Assembly (NCBI GenBank): GCA_963779325.1
Contig: CAVZXS010000019.1
Coordinates: 124,001 to 188,000, forward strand
Length of the DNA stretch: 64,000 nucleotides
Source of the DNA: CAVZXS01 sp963779325
Lineage (GTDB): Bacteria; Bacteroidota; Bacteroidia; Chitinophagales; Chitinophagaceae
Reading direction: 5' to 3'
How positions within the stretch are numbered: the stretch's first letter is position 1; each line of letters starts with the position of its first letter. The translations under genes were made by a program, and so were the position numbers. Of this stretch, positions 53,351-62,976 are shown piece after piece. Below the pieces are notes generated by a model. The model searched no databases and was not told the DNA's origin. It worked only from the letters and a program-made list of their open reading frames with translations.

Positions 53351-54562
53351 TTAAAACAGTTTACCCAATTCCGCAATCATTGTTTTAATTCCCATCCACA
53401 GCATAGTGGCGGTAACTATGATGCCGAATACCGTTAACGCAACAGGATGCTTGTAGTTGCCGATGATTTTTTTATTGTAAGCCGCCAACAGCATGGTGGC
53501 CAGCGCTAAGGGTAAAATCATTCCGTTTAGTGCACCAACGAAAACTAATGTTTTAACCGGCCTGCCTACCATAAGAAAAATAACGGCAGATAAAATTATA
53601 AATGCTGTAATAATTGTTTTATTATTTTTTTCAATAACGGGATGAAAAGACCGGATAAAAGAAACGGAAGTATACGAAGCACCGACAACTGATGTAATAG
53701 CCGCCGCCCATATTACAATACCAAATATTTTAAACCCGATATTGCCGGCAGCAGTTTGAAAAACCGTAGCGGCAGGGTTGTCAGGATTCAACGTAACGCC
53801 CTGCAACACTACACCCAAAGCGGCTAAAAATAATAAGATGCGCATTACGGAAGCAAGACCAATTGCCGTAACGGCACTGCGGCTTACCTTGGGTATAGCG
53901 TCAATGCCTTTTATATTTGCATCCAGCAAACGATGGGCGCCGGCGAAAGTAATATAGCCGCCCACGGTACCGCCAACAATAGTTACAATAGTTGTAATAT
54001 TGATTTTATCCGGTACAAAAGATTTTACCAATGCATCGGCAAGCGGCGGGTTCGACGTAAAAGCTACATACACCGTAAGACCGATCATGATAAAGCCTAA
54101 AATTTTTGCAAACCAATCCATCGCAACGCCTGCATCTTTTACCCAAAAAATGGCAATGGCGATTACAGCACTGATAGCCGCTCCCGTTTTTATATCAATA
54201 CCAAACAATACGTTCAGACCCATACCGCAGCCTGCAATATTACCTACGTTAAATGCAATGCCGCCAATTACAATTAATGCAGATAAAAGATAACCCAGCC
54301 CCGGAAAGATTTGATTGGCAATATCAGGTGCTCTTTTTTCTGAGGCAGTAATGATTCTCCAAATATTAAGTTGCGCACCAATGTCCAATAAAATAGAAAT
54401 TAAAATAACGAAACCGAAACTTGCATACAGCTCTGCTGTAAACTTTGTGGTTTGTGTAAGAAAACCCGGACCGATAGCAGAAGTAGCCATTAAAAAAGCG
54501 GCGCCGAGAAATGCACCTTTAAAGGGACCGGTTGCCGCAGTTGCAGGTTTTTTGTCTGTCAT
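53351..54562 (-). CDS. NRAMP-like transporter of the 5-oxoproline operon (YcsG-type)
   Basis: A 403-residue protein with about eleven hydrophobic segments. It belongs to the NRAMP-like group, but TM1 has TSAIGPGFLTQTT in place of the metal-binding DPGN, and TM6 has TFAGAHRLLD in place of the M-P-H. It is therefore unlikely to carry divalent metals like a classical NRAMP. In Bacillus subtilis, the YcsG homologue sits in the same operon as pxpA and kipI/kipA, as here, so 5-oxoproline or a related substrate is a reasonable guess. Its start overlaps the pxpA stop by one base. Confidence 0.88.
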   Translation of the reverse strand: MTDKKPATAATGPFKGAFLGAAFLMATSAIGPGFLTQTTKFTAELYASFGFVILISILLDIGAQLNIWRIITASEKRAPDIANQIFPGLGYLLSALIVIGGIAFNVGNIAGCGMGLNVLFGIDIKTGAAISAVIAIAIFWVKDAGVAMDWFAKILGFIMIGLTVYVAFTSNPPLADALVKSFVPDKINITTIVTIVGGTVGGYITFAGAHRLLDANIKGIDAIPKVSRSAVTAIGLASVMRILLFLAALGVVLQGVTLNPDNPAATVFQTAAGNIGFKIFGIVIWAAAITSVVGASYTSVSFIRSFHPVIEKNNKTIITAFIILSAVIFLMVGRPVKTLVFVGALNGMILPLALATMLLAAYNKKIIGNYKHPVALTVFGIIVTATMLWMGIKTMIAELGKLF

Positions 54563-55308
54563 TAAGGAGCTTTTAGTTGAATTCCTTCTTTTATTAGCCG
54601 ATGATAAATTTCTTTGGCAAATGATACCGCATGTTCACCATCGCCGTGAATACAAATTGTTTCCGCGGCAATTGAAACTGTATCGCCCTGCAATGACTGT
54701 ACTTTTTGTTCACTTACCATCTTTTGTACCTGCTTTACCGATTCATCAGTTGATTGAATTAATGCATCGGCTTCCGTCCTGGGAGTAAGTGTTCCGTCAC
54801 TTTGATAAGTTCTGTCGGCAAATACTTCGCTGCATGTTTTCAAATCAATGTCTTTGGCGGCTGCAATCATTTCACTCCCGCTGAGTCCGTAGAAAATTAA
54901 TGAAGCGTCAAAATCTTTTACAGCTTTTGCAATAGCTGCCGCTAACAGTTTATCTTTTGCCGCCATATTATACAAAGCGCCGTGCGGTTTTACATGATGA
55001 AGAATAACTTTTTTTTCATCACATATTTTTTTAAGCAAAACCAATTGCTGAAAAACAAGTTCGTAATAAGCTTGCTGTTCAAGTATTATTTCTTTTCTGC
55101 CAAAATTTTGTTTGTCACCAAAACCGGGATGTGCGCCAATGGCTACTTTGTATTTTTTACAATAATCAATAGTTCGACTTATAGTTGCTTCATCGCCTGC
55201 ATGAAAGCGGCAGGCTATATTGGCCGAAGTAATAAAAGACATCAGCGCTTCATCATTACTCAGGCCTTCGCCCAAATCGCAGTTAATATCTACTGTAAGC
55301 AGGTTCAT
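54562..55308 (-). CDS. pxpA: 5-oxoprolinase subunit A (PxpA)
   Basis: A 248-residue LamB/YcsF-family protein: DINCDLGEGLSNDEALMSFI at the start, HPGFGDKQNFGRKEI, then VILHHVKPHGALYNMA and CIHGDGEHAVSFA. With PxpB and PxpC it hydrolyses 5-oxoproline to glutamate using ATP. It overlaps its neighbours: ATGA with the fused pxpBC gene when the frameshift is repaired, and TAATG with the transporter. Confidence 0.94.
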   Translation of the reverse strand: MNLLTVDINCDLGEGLSNDEALMSFITSANIACRFHAGDEATISRTIDYCKKYKVAIGAHPGFGDKQNFGRKEIILEQQAYYELVFQQLVLLKKICDEKKVILHHVKPHGALYNMAAKDKLLAAAIAKAVKDFDASLIFYGLSGSEMIAAAKDIDLKTCSEVFADRTYQSDGTLTPRTEADALIQSTDESVKQVQKMVSEQKVQSLQGDTVSIAAETICIHGDGEHAVSFAKEIYHRLIKEGIQLKAP

Positions 55309-55455
55309 GCAAATCGATATGCAATACTTTTTTCAGTATCGTAAAAATGTTTTTCCTGTTTTAAAAATAATTGCTCCGCTTCTTCAAAACTAATTTCTTT
55401 AAATGTAATACTGTCGCCGGGTTTTAGCTGTGCACATATATTCAAATCGACGGCC
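55305..55455 (-). pseudogene. Detached C-terminal tail of the pxpBC fusion
   Basis: In a different frame from the main gene, the sequence continues AVDLNICAQLKPGDSITFKE and then EISFEEAEQLFL, ending with a TGA that overlaps the pxpA ATG. This is the usual end of the PxpC/KipA domain. One surplus G/C at about 55454-55455 separates it from the main gene. Confidence 0.75.
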
Positions 55456-57063
55456 GATCACCTGAGCTATTCGCGGATAACCGCCCGTGGTTTGGCTATC
55501 ACTCATCAATAAAATCATATTTCCGTCAGGCGTTACTTGTATCGTTCCTTTCGTTACAGCGGTTGATAACAACTCTTTAGGCTCCTTCTTTATCATCGCC
55601 CCGCCGCTGAGGCGGTAACCCATCCTGTCGGCGGCATTGGAAATTATAAAAGCAGATGAATAAAAATTTTGCAAACTGCTTTCATCAAACCAATCCTGCT
55701 CGGGTGCTTTTATTACACGAATGGTTTTTACGTTATAATCAAAAAAATCAGGTGCCTGAATACCCCAAGATGCTACGGTAAAGTTTTTATCCTGTGAAAA
55801 TGATGAAAAAATATTTTGATTGATAGCAGATAATTTATTACCGGCTTTCAATACATCTCCCTGCTGCAGTGCTCGTCCGTTGTATCCGCCCAAGCCCGCC
55901 GACAAATATGTACTGCTGCTGTTCATTATTTTTTTTACATACCAGCCACCTGCAACTGACAGGTACATTCTTGCTCCTTCATTATTATTTTTAAAAAACA
56001 ATAATAATCCTTTCTTAACTGCTATCGTTTTCCATGCAGGAGCAGCTTCTCCATTAATAAAAAGATTGGCGCCTCTTCCGCAAGCGGCAATCAAAGCATC
56101 TTGTTCAAATACAATCTCTGTATTGCCAAATATTATCTCGATAGCGGCAGCATCATTATCATTTCCAACCAATAAGTTTGCTGTACGATAAGCAAATAAA
56201 TCCATAGCCCCGCCGGTTACAACGCCCGATGACTGAAAACCAAACCTGCCTGCATCCTGAATAGTTGTTGCAATCCCCGGTTTTTTTATTATCGCTTTTA
56301 TTTCACCGGCTGTTTCATCAGTATTTTTCAGTTCATCATTTTTTGCAGAAGTTAATTTTTTTTCTTTGTAAAATTCCTCGCTGCTGATTGGCAGAAATTG
56401 TACCGTATCACCGGGTTTTAATAAAGAAGGTTTTTCTTTCCCGGTATCAAATAATTGCAGCGGTGTTTTTCCTATTATCTGCCAACCGCCGGGCGTATTA
56501 AAAGAATAAATACCCGTTTGCTTACCCGCTATACCAACAGAACCGGCTTCCACCATTGGCCTTGGTGTATTCTTTCTCGGTACCGCAATGGCATCATTCA
56601 CAATGCCCATATACGGAAAGCCCGGTGAAAAACCAATCATATACACTTTATACAATGCTGAGCTGTGCATACCGATAACCTCTTCTTTACTTATATTTTT
56701 TTCTTTTGCGATAAAAGAAATATCCGGTGCAAATTCATCTTCATAGCAAACAGGAATAGTGATGGTTTCCGCTTTGCTTTTATCGGGTAAAGAAATACCC
56801 TCAGCTAAATTTTCAATGTACTTTTTTACAAAGCAGAAAGGAGAACTTTTTATTTTTTTATAAATGATAGCCGGGTTGTAATAAACGGTGGCTGTTGTAT
56901 ATGCCGGTACTGTTTCTATAAATCCTTCAAAGCCATTTTGCAGCAACGCTTCGTTCAATGCCATCACGTACCGGTGCGTTGTCTCATCAATTGAATTGCC
57001 AAGCTCAATTGTAATGGCGCTTTCACTTAGCGAATAGATTTTATATTTTGGAGTTTCTGACAA
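55399..57063 (-). CDS. Fused 5-oxoprolinase subunits B and C (KipI-KipA type)
   Basis: A 554-codon frame. Residues about 1-225 are the KipI/PxpB domain: MIGFSPGFPYMGIVNDAIAV, PRKNTPRPMVEAGSVGIAGK, TGIYSFNTPGGWQIIGKTPL. After a charged linker, residues about 255-530 are the KipA/PxpC domain: KPGIATTIQDAGRFGFQSSG, ACGRGANLF and MILLMSDSQTTGGYPRIAQV. The chain then turns to an implausible tail because of a frameshift at about 55454; the real end is at 55305. Fused B-C subunits are known in other organisms; here fusion puts both together on one message with pxpA and the transporter. Confidence 0.9.
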   Translation of the reverse strand: MSETPKYKIYSLSESAITIELGNSIDETTHRYVMALNEALLQNGFEGFIETVPAYTTATVYYNPAIIYKKIKSSPFCFVKKYIENLAEGISLPDKSKAETITIPVCYEDEFAPDISFIAKEKNISKEEVIGMHSSALYKVYMIGFSPGFPYMGIVNDAIAVPRKNTPRPMVEAGSVGIAGKQTGIYSFNTPGGWQIIGKTPLQLFDTGKEKPSLLKPGDTVQFLPISSEEFYKEKKLTSAKNDELKNTDETAGEIKAIIKKPGIATTIQDAGRFGFQSSGVVTGGAMDLFAYRTANLLVGNDNDAAAIEIIFGNTEIVFEQDALIAACGRGANLFINGEAAPAWKTIAVKKGLLLFFKNNNEGARMYLSVAGGWYVKKIMNSSSTYLSAGLGGYNGRALQQGDVLKAGNKLSAINQNIFSSFSQDKNFTVASWGIQAPDFFDYNVKTIRVIKAPEQDWFDESSLQNFYSSAFIISNAADRMGYRLSGGAMIKKEPKELLSTAVTKGTIQVTPDGNMILLMSDSQTTGGYPRIAQVIGRRFEYMCTAKTRRQYYI

Positions 57064-57094
57064 GCACTCTAATGTAACAAATAATACCGTTAGT

Positions 57095-57132
57095 CAAAAA
57101 GAAAAGCGCCCCGATAGGAATCGGAACGCTTT
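57095..57132 (-). terminator. Terminator between nfu and pxpBC
   Basis: On the minus strand AAAGCG-CCGAT pairs with ATCGG-CGCTTT (stem 57103-57132), followed by TTTTCTTTTTG. It ends the nfu transcript before the pxp operon and means the pxp operon has its own promoter. Confidence 0.8.
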
Positions 57133-57163
57133 CACTAAAATCAATTACTATTTTTCTTAAATA

Positions 57164-57760
57164 TTACTCCGCTTCTGCCACCACTTCATTTACTTCGGGT
57201 ATCATACGCTTCATCATGCCTTCTATACCGGCTTTCAATGTTATCATACTGCTGGGGCAGCCGCTGCAACTTCCCTGCAGCATCAGGTTTACTTTACCGG
57301 CTTCATAACTTTTAAATTGTATGGCGCCGCCGTCCATTTCTACAGCCGGCTTTACGTAATTCTCCAACAATTCTTTTATTCTTTTTACCACATCATCGTC
57401 ATCGGCGTTTACCACATTACTGCCTTCCGATTTTACTATTACTATCTCCTCTTCGTTTATTACCGCTTTGTCTTCTTCTAAATATTCTTTTAAAAATTCG
57501 CGGATGGTCGGAATCACATCCTGCCATTCCGTATCTGTGGTTTTGGAAAGTGTAATAAAATTACTGGCAATAAAAACGGCCCTGATAAAAGGGAAACCAA
57601 ACAACTCCACCGCAAGAGGCGATGGCTTGGCGGTTTCAATATCAGGGAAATCGATGCTTTTGCCGGGGTACAACAATTTATTGGCTACAAACTTCATTGT
57701 CTCCGGGTTCGGCGTCATTTCGGTGTAAATGCTGATCATCGGGTTGCCTGTTTTAATCAT
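57164..57760 (-). CDS. Nfu-type iron-sulphur scaffold protein
   Basis: Start taken at ATG 57760 (MIKTGNPMISIYTEMTPNPE). The first half (about 1-95) is an Nfu N-terminal domain (TPNPETMKFVANKLLYPGKS, FGFPFIRAVFIASNFITLSK). The second half is a NifU C-terminal domain with MLQGSCSGCPSSMITLKAGI, where the CxxC holds a [4Fe-4S] cluster between two subunits for transfer to apo-enzymes. Residues about 110-125 are an acidic linker. Length about 198. Confidence 0.92.
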   Translation of the reverse strand: MIKTGNPMISIYTEMTPNPETMKFVANKLLYPGKSIDFPDIETAKPSPLAVELFGFPFIRAVFIASNFITLSKTTDTEWQDVIPTIREFLKEYLEEDKAVINEEEIVIVKSEGSNVVNADDDDVVKRIKELLENYVKPAVEMDGGAIQFKSYEAGKVNLMLQGSCSGCPSSMITLKAGIEGMMKRMIPEVNEVVAEAE

Positions 57761-57904
57761 ATTCGTCAATTTAGTCTTCAAAAATAACAAACAATAGTCG
57801 AAAACTGTTTACGAACAAGGGAAAGACCCGTTAAGTAAGGGCTTTTTCTGCTTTTGGTATTAAATTATACTCATATACAATACATAGGCGGAAAATCCTA
57901 AAAA

Positions 57905-60583
57905 CTATTCATCCGCTTCTTCAATAAAAATTTTATTTGACGGCTCTCCTTTCCATTCTTCTTCAGGTATTTCTTTAGCGCCAATCAGGTCTGCTACCAA
58001 TGCTGTCCAACCCGTTTGATGAGCGGCGCCCAACCCGGCTCCTGTATCGCCATGAAAATATTCATAAAACAAAACCAGGTCTTCATTGCCGGGTTTACTA
58101 TAAAACCAATTATAATCGCCGTATAGTTTTCTTTCGCCCTTATCATCTTTTGCAAAAAGACTCACTACTCTTTCCGTAAGTTCTTCAGCAACTTCAATAA
58201 GGTTCATCATATTTCCCGAACCGACAGGGCATTCTACCTTTAGTGTGTCTCCGTAAAACTCACCGTATTTCCGGATAGAACGGATAATGAGATAATTGAT
58301 CGGCATCCACACCGGGCCGCGCCAGTTACTGTTGCCGCCAAAAAGATTGCTTGTAGAATCGCCGGGATCGTATTGTATGGTGTGCTTATGACCGTCCATG
58401 ATAACTGAGTAAGGATTGGCTTCATGGTATTTTGATAAAGCCCTTATACCGCCTTCCGATAAAAATTCATCCTCGTTCAATAATTTTTTCAGCAGGTGAA
58501 CCAATCGTTCTTTTTGTACCAATGAAATTAAGGTTTGTTCATCTTTACCGTCAGCATGTTCTTCGTTTGGCATAAACAAATTATTCTTCTTCCGGTAATT
58601 CTCAAACCAGTTACTTCTTTTTTTAAAGTCCGGAAGCTTATCATAGGTTTCCTTATTAATATTACTTACGGCGAACAGGCTGGTCAACCCCACTATACTT
58701 TGAATTTTTAATTGCAGGGGTTCGGCGCCGGTAATACAAAGTATATCATAAAAGAATTTATCTTCTTCATTCCAAAGCAAATGGCTGTTAAGCGCTTCGG
58801 ATATCAAAACAAAATGCTCAAAAAATTTAGTAGCAGTATCTTCAAAAGCAATATCATTCTTCGCAATCTCCAATGCCATGTCCATCATATTGAGCGCATA
58901 CATGCCCATCCAGCCGGTACCGTCCGCCTGTTCCAAATGTGTACCTTCCGTAAAATGTTGGCTGCGGTTAAATACACCTATATTATCTAATCCTAAAAAT
59001 CCTCCTTCAAAAATATTATTACCGTTACCGTCTTTCCTGTTAATCCACCAGGTAAAATTGATGAGCAGTTTTTGAAAAACTCTTTTTAAAAAAACAATAT
59101 CGCCTTCGCCATGTGTTTCTTTTTCTATTCTGTAAACTTCCATAGCGGCCCAAGCCTGCACCGGCGGGTTTACATCACTAAAGTTCCATTCATACGCCGG
59201 CAATTGTCCATCGGGCTTCATATACCACTCCCGCATAATGAGCAGCAATTGGTGTTTGGCAAAAGTTACATCCACCATCGCCATTGCAATAGATTGAAAA
59301 GCCGAGTCCCAAGCTGCATACCAGGGGTATTCCCATTTATCGGGCATAGAAATAATATCTTGGTTTTTCAAGTGTGTCCAGTCGCTGTTCCTTCCTTTTT
59401 GTTTTCCAATATTTACCGGTGTAATGCCGTCGCTTGTACTGAGCCATGTTGCTACATCAAAATGATAATACTGTTTACTCCAAAGCAAACCCGCCAGCGC
59501 CTGTCGTTGTATATTTTTACGATCCTCCGAAATACCCGAAGGTAAAATGGTATTATAAAATTCGTCGGCTTCCTGTTTGCGTGTACTGAAAATTTTTTCG
59601 AACCCGGGGCCGAAAGGTTTGTCGTTTGCTTTATTGGTAAGCCGGCAATAAATAGTTTTTGCTTCGCCTCCTTGTATGTTCAATTCATATACCGGGGAAA
59701 ATTTAGTACCTTCTTTTTTAGTACGAAGTTTTGTTCTGTTTACACCGGTTATAACAGCGTCATGAAAAGCATCTTTTGTAAACGGTGTTTTGTTTACAGA
59801 GCCGTCTACTTTATTGAAGTTGGTTTCGTTTTCGGTAAACAACCTGTCGTCCGGTGTTTGAAAATAAAAATAATAATTACCTAACCGGTGATGCTTTGCG
59901 TTCACCGATGTTTTATCCAGCAAACTTATAACAGGTTTTTCATCATCAGGTGTATGTGTCCATCTATTGTAAAACCACAGGGTTGGCAATACAGTTACCG
60001 GCGCCGCTTTGGTATTGCGGTTGGTAATATCAATTTTTATAAAAATATCCGCGGGGTTTTGTTTTGCGTAGGTAACTTTTACATCAAAGTATTCATCTTT
60101 ATCAAATATGCCCGTGTCCAATATTTCATACTCCGGTTCCTGCTTACTCCTGTTGCGGTTAGTATGCATTAAATCATCATAAGGAAATTCATTTTGCGGA
60201 TATTTATACAAATATTCCATGTAATAGTGCGTAGGAATATTATCGCGGTAGTAGTACAGCTCTTTTACATCTTCGCCGTGGTTACCATCGTAATTTCCTA
60301 CGCCAAATAAGCGTTCTTTTAAAATCTTGTCTTTGCCGTTCCAGAGTGTAACGGCGAAACAAAGATTTTGAAAATAATCTGATATACCGGCTATGCCGTC
60401 TTCGCCCCAGCGGTAGGCTCTGAAATGTGATTGATCAAAAGTAAGGTATCCCCATGCGTCGCCGAAATGACCATAGTCTTCTCTTACTGTACCCCATTGC
60501 CTTTCGCTAAGGTAAGGGCCCCACTGCTCCAGTGGTATTGGTTTTTCGCTGTTTACTTTTAATCGTTGGTGTTCTGCTGTCAT
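57905..60583 (-). CDS. GH63-like glucosidase
   Basis: An 892-residue (alpha/alpha)6-type glycoside hydrolase, MGH1/GH63-like. Motifs: ERQWGTVREDYGHFGDAWGY at the start, EYPWYAAWDSAFQSIAMAMV, LPAYEWNFSDVNPPVQAWAA, EQADGTGWMGMYALNMMDMA, NWRGPVWMPINYLIIRSIRK and YFHGDTGAGLGAAHQTGWTA near the end. No signal peptide is visible, so it is probably cytosolic and acts on glucosylglycerate or related alpha-glucosides. Full length. Confidence 0.9.
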   Translation of the reverse strand: MTAEHQRLKVNSEKPIPLEQWGPYLSERQWGTVREDYGHFGDAWGYLTFDQSHFRAYRWGEDGIAGISDYFQNLCFAVTLWNGKDKILKERLFGVGNYDGNHGEDVKELYYYRDNIPTHYYMEYLYKYPQNEFPYDDLMHTNRNRSKQEPEYEILDTGIFDKDEYFDVKVTYAKQNPADIFIKIDITNRNTKAAPVTVLPTLWFYNRWTHTPDDEKPVISLLDKTSVNAKHHRLGNYYFYFQTPDDRLFTENETNFNKVDGSVNKTPFTKDAFHDAVITGVNRTKLRTKKEGTKFSPVYELNIQGGEAKTIYCRLTNKANDKPFGPGFEKIFSTRKQEADEFYNTILPSGISEDRKNIQRQALAGLLWSKQYYHFDVATWLSTSDGITPVNIGKQKGRNSDWTHLKNQDIISMPDKWEYPWYAAWDSAFQSIAMAMVDVTFAKHQLLLIMREWYMKPDGQLPAYEWNFSDVNPPVQAWAAMEVYRIEKETHGEGDIVFLKRVFQKLLINFTWWINRKDGNGNNIFEGGFLGLDNIGVFNRSQHFTEGTHLEQADGTGWMGMYALNMMDMALEIAKNDIAFEDTATKFFEHFVLISEALNSHLLWNEEDKFFYDILCITGAEPLQLKIQSIVGLTSLFAVSNINKETYDKLPDFKKRSNWFENYRKKNNLFMPNEEHADGKDEQTLISLVQKERLVHLLKKLLNEDEFLSEGGIRALSKYHEANPYSVIMDGHKHTIQYDPGDSTSNLFGGNSNWRGPVWMPINYLIIRSIRKYGEFYGDTLKVECPVGSGNMMNLIEVAEELTERVVSLFAKDDKGERKLYGDYNWFYSKPGNEDLVLFYEYFHGDTGAGLGAAHQTGWTALVADLIGAKEIPEEEWKGEPSNKIFIEEADE

Positions 60584-60824
60584 TATTATTGTTTAAAAAA
60601 GATTGCTGACCGGTTGCTGCACAACAGGGCAACGTTTTCATGACAAGCAATGTTTTAAAAAAGTAAAAATAAACAATTTAAAAGATGTACCGGCGGGTTG
60701 TTTATAATAGTGCCGAACAGAAGCTATACACAAATAATTCAGTTGTAACTAATTCAGCATCCGGTATCGTATCTTGTCATAAGTATTTTCAAAAGTATCT
60801 CAATTAAAATTTCATAAAACACAA

Positions 60825-61577
60825 ATGGAGATTTTACAAGCATATTCCGCCGGTAATTGGTTTTTGATAATAATCGCTGCATTCATTATAGGATTGGCCA
60901 AGGCAGGATTGAAAGGCATTGACATGCTGAATGTAACCATCATGGCCATCGTGTTTGGCGGAAAAGCTTCTACCGGCATTGTATTGCCGTTATTATGTGC
61001 TGCCGATATAGCCGCCGTACTTTATTACAAACGTCATGTGCAATGGAAACATTTTTGGAAACTGGTACCATGGATGACGGCCGGTATTTTAATTGGCGTG
61101 TTTGCCGGTAAAGATTTAGACGAAACTGTTTTTAGAAAAATAATGGCGCTGATTATTATTGTCACCGTAATAATTATGATCACAATGGAGTTTCGTAAAA
61201 GACAAAACATACCGACTCATCCGCTGTTTGCAGCGGGTACCGGGTTGGTTGCGGGTTTTACTACCATGCTGGGCAACCTGGCCGGCGCCTTTTCTAATAT
61301 TTATTTTTTGGCCATGCGGATGCACAAGAACGATTTTATCGGTACGGCCGCCTGGGTATTTTTAGTCATGAATCTTTTTAAACTTCCTTTTCAAATATTT
61401 TACTGGAAAAATATTACCAAACACAGTTTGCTTACCGATTTGTTTCTATTACCTGCATTGGCATTGGGTTTTTGGGCGGGAATAAAAATTGTGTCTAAAA
61501 TAAAAGATGAAAACTACCGAAAAATAGTAATCATACTTACATTGGTTGGCGCCTTATTTATTTTCTTGAAGCGTTGA
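60825..61577 (+). CDS. TSUP/TauE-family exporter
   Basis: A 250-residue membrane protein with eight hydrophobic segments: IIAAFIIGLAKAGLKGIDML, then GKASTGIVLPLLCAADIAAV and TGLVAGFTTMLGNLAGAFSN, the paired conserved regions of the TauE/SafE family, which exports sulphite or organosulphur anions. No sulphur-metabolism gene is nearby, so the substrate is open. It is divergent from the glucosidase gene. Confidence 0.9.
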   Translation: MEILQAYSAGNWFLIIIAAFIIGLAKAGLKGIDMLNVTIMAIVFGGKASTGIVLPLLCAADIAAVLYYKRHVQWKHFWKLVPWMTAGILIGVFAGKDLDETVFRKIMALIIIVTVIIMITMEFRKRQNIPTHPLFAAGTGLVAGFTTMLGNLAGAFSNIYFLAMRMHKNDFIGTAAWVFLVMNLFKLPFQIFYWKNITKHSLLTDLFLLPALALGFWAGIKIVSKIKDENYRKIVIILTLVGALFIFLKR

Positions 61578-61656
61578 GATGTTTTATTATGTTGGTATGC
61601 CCGCAAAAGAGGCCCGGAATCTTAATAATAAAAATTTTTTATCTTAACTTTAGTAC

Positions 61657-62232
61657 ATGCCAACTAAAAAAATACTCCTCATTACCGGCGATGCCGGCGA
61701 AAGTTTTGAAATACTGTATGCCTGCCACCGACTGCGGGAAGCCGGCTACGAACCGGTAATTGCCGCTCCTGCTGTAAAGCGAATGAACCTGGTGATACAT
61801 GATTTTGAACCGGGGTGGGATACCTATGTAGAACGTAAAGGTTACCTGGTAGAATCGGATATTTCATTTGATGATGTGGATACGGCCGATTACAAAGCGG
61901 TACTTTGCCCGGGCGGAAGAGCTCCTGAATATTTACGCAATGACCCCAAGGTGATCCGCATCGTAAAAGAATTTTATAACAGCGGTAAATATGTGTTCGC
62001 AATTTGTCATGGCGTGCAGATTTTATTGACGGCCGGTTTGGCTGATCAACGAAAAATAGCCTGCTACGAACATGTAAAATTTGAAGTAGAATCCTGCGGA
62101 GGTATTTATGTTACACCGGAAGAAGCCGTTAAAGACGGTCGGATTGTAACCGGGAAAACCTGGCAGTCGCATCCCGAATTTTATAAAATTGTATTTAACT
62201 GTTTAAAAGAAACGGAAGCCGTTACTGCATAA
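61657..62232 (+). CDS. DJ-1/PfpI-family protein
   Basis: A 191-residue protein: LLITGDAGESFEILYACHRL at the start, DVDTADYKAVLCPGGRAPEY, then the nucleophile elbow YVFAICHGVQILLTAGL with the reactive cysteine before histidine, and VTPEEAVKDGRIVTGKTWQS at the end. Such proteins are deglycases, proteases or stress proteins; which one is not clear. Independent transcript likely. Confidence 0.92.
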   Translation: MPTKKILLITGDAGESFEILYACHRLREAGYEPVIAAPAVKRMNLVIHDFEPGWDTYVERKGYLVESDISFDDVDTADYKAVLCPGGRAPEYLRNDPKVIRIVKEFYNSGKYVFAICHGVQILLTAGLADQRKIACYEHVKFEVESCGGIYVTPEEAVKDGRIVTGKTWQSHPEFYKIVFNCLKETEAVTA

Positions 62233-62319
62233 ATATTTTACAATAAAACTCTTTTAAAAAATACTGCGGGTAAACCCGGGTGTTGTGCGCCATTTTGCAG
62301 ATACTCCCAAATTTAAAGA

Positions 62320-62787
62320 ATGGTAAGACTTAAAATAACTTTCCTGTTTTTCATCGTATTCTCTCTTAGTAGTTGTTGGCAACAAATGTGGGGTGACAAT
62401 GACTTGGGCGACAATTTTTCGTTGATGGAAGGCGATAGAATTGAGGACAGGATTATAGTTTACTGTAGTGGACGAAGTGGTGGTGCTTGTATGGCAGGTA
62501 CGCCTATTGTTCCTATTTATTCAAGACACATGGACAGCAACGGACATTATGCTGAATATGTGGAAACTGCTAAATCAAACGACGATTTTATTGTTGCAAA
62601 GACCTTACAAGTAAAAGATAAACGAGAAAACTATTGGATTATCTCTAAAGGTTTCAGCATTGACAATTGCGACAAAGTAAACTGTGACAGTATTATTCAA
62701 TCTCATGTACTTGGACCGCTTGAACAAACCGAATTTCGAAAGAAAGCCTCCGAACTAAAAATAAATTTAAATTTTGACAAAAAGTAA
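62320..62787 (+). CDS. Lipoprotein of unknown function (155 aa)
   Basis: Signal peptide MVRLKITFLFFIVFSLSSC with a lipobox. The mature part is beta-like: DRIIVYCSGRSGGACMAGTP with two cysteines, YSRHMDSNGHYAEYVETAKS, then FSIDNCDKVNCDSIIQSHVL with a C-x4-C pattern. No family recognised. AT-rich and followed by a hairpin; together with the HigBA pair it may be an accessory block. Confidence 0.7.
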   Translation: MVRLKITFLFFIVFSLSSCWQQMWGDNDLGDNFSLMEGDRIEDRIIVYCSGRSGGACMAGTPIVPIYSRHMDSNGHYAEYVETAKSNDDFIVAKTLQVKDKRENYWIISKGFSIDNCDKVNCDSIIQSHVLGPLEQTEFRKKASELKINLNFDKK

Positions 62788-62885
62788 GTGACAAAAAACG
62801 AACGCACATTGGTATTGCCAATAGCAGGGCTTGACATTGAAACAATCAGCAGCGGTAAATTCATCGCACAAGGAAAAATCCCTTC

Positions 62886-62905
62886 GTCTCGCCTCGGAGC
62901 GAGAC
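62886..62905. repeat. GC-rich perfect hairpin
   Basis: GTCTCGC (62886-62892) pairs with GCGAGAC (62899-62905), loop CTCGGA. It lies between the lipoprotein and the HigB promoter. It has no T-tract directly after it, so it may be a repeat or a structured RNA element. Confidence 0.5.
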
Positions 62906-62976
62906 TCCCGGTATTTTTCTGCAAACCCGATTGCGTTCCTACGATCTTGATTAACTTCATTTTAGTCGAAATTAAT

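Noticed and set aside
53351..54562. Metal-ion NRAMP transporter
   Set aside because: The metal-binding DPGN and M-P-H motifs are replaced, so I do not assign metal transport despite the family name.
57820..57860. Terminator between nfu and the glucosidase gene
   Set aside because: The stem has a mismatch and the T-tract falls on the strand without an upstream gene; too weak to list.
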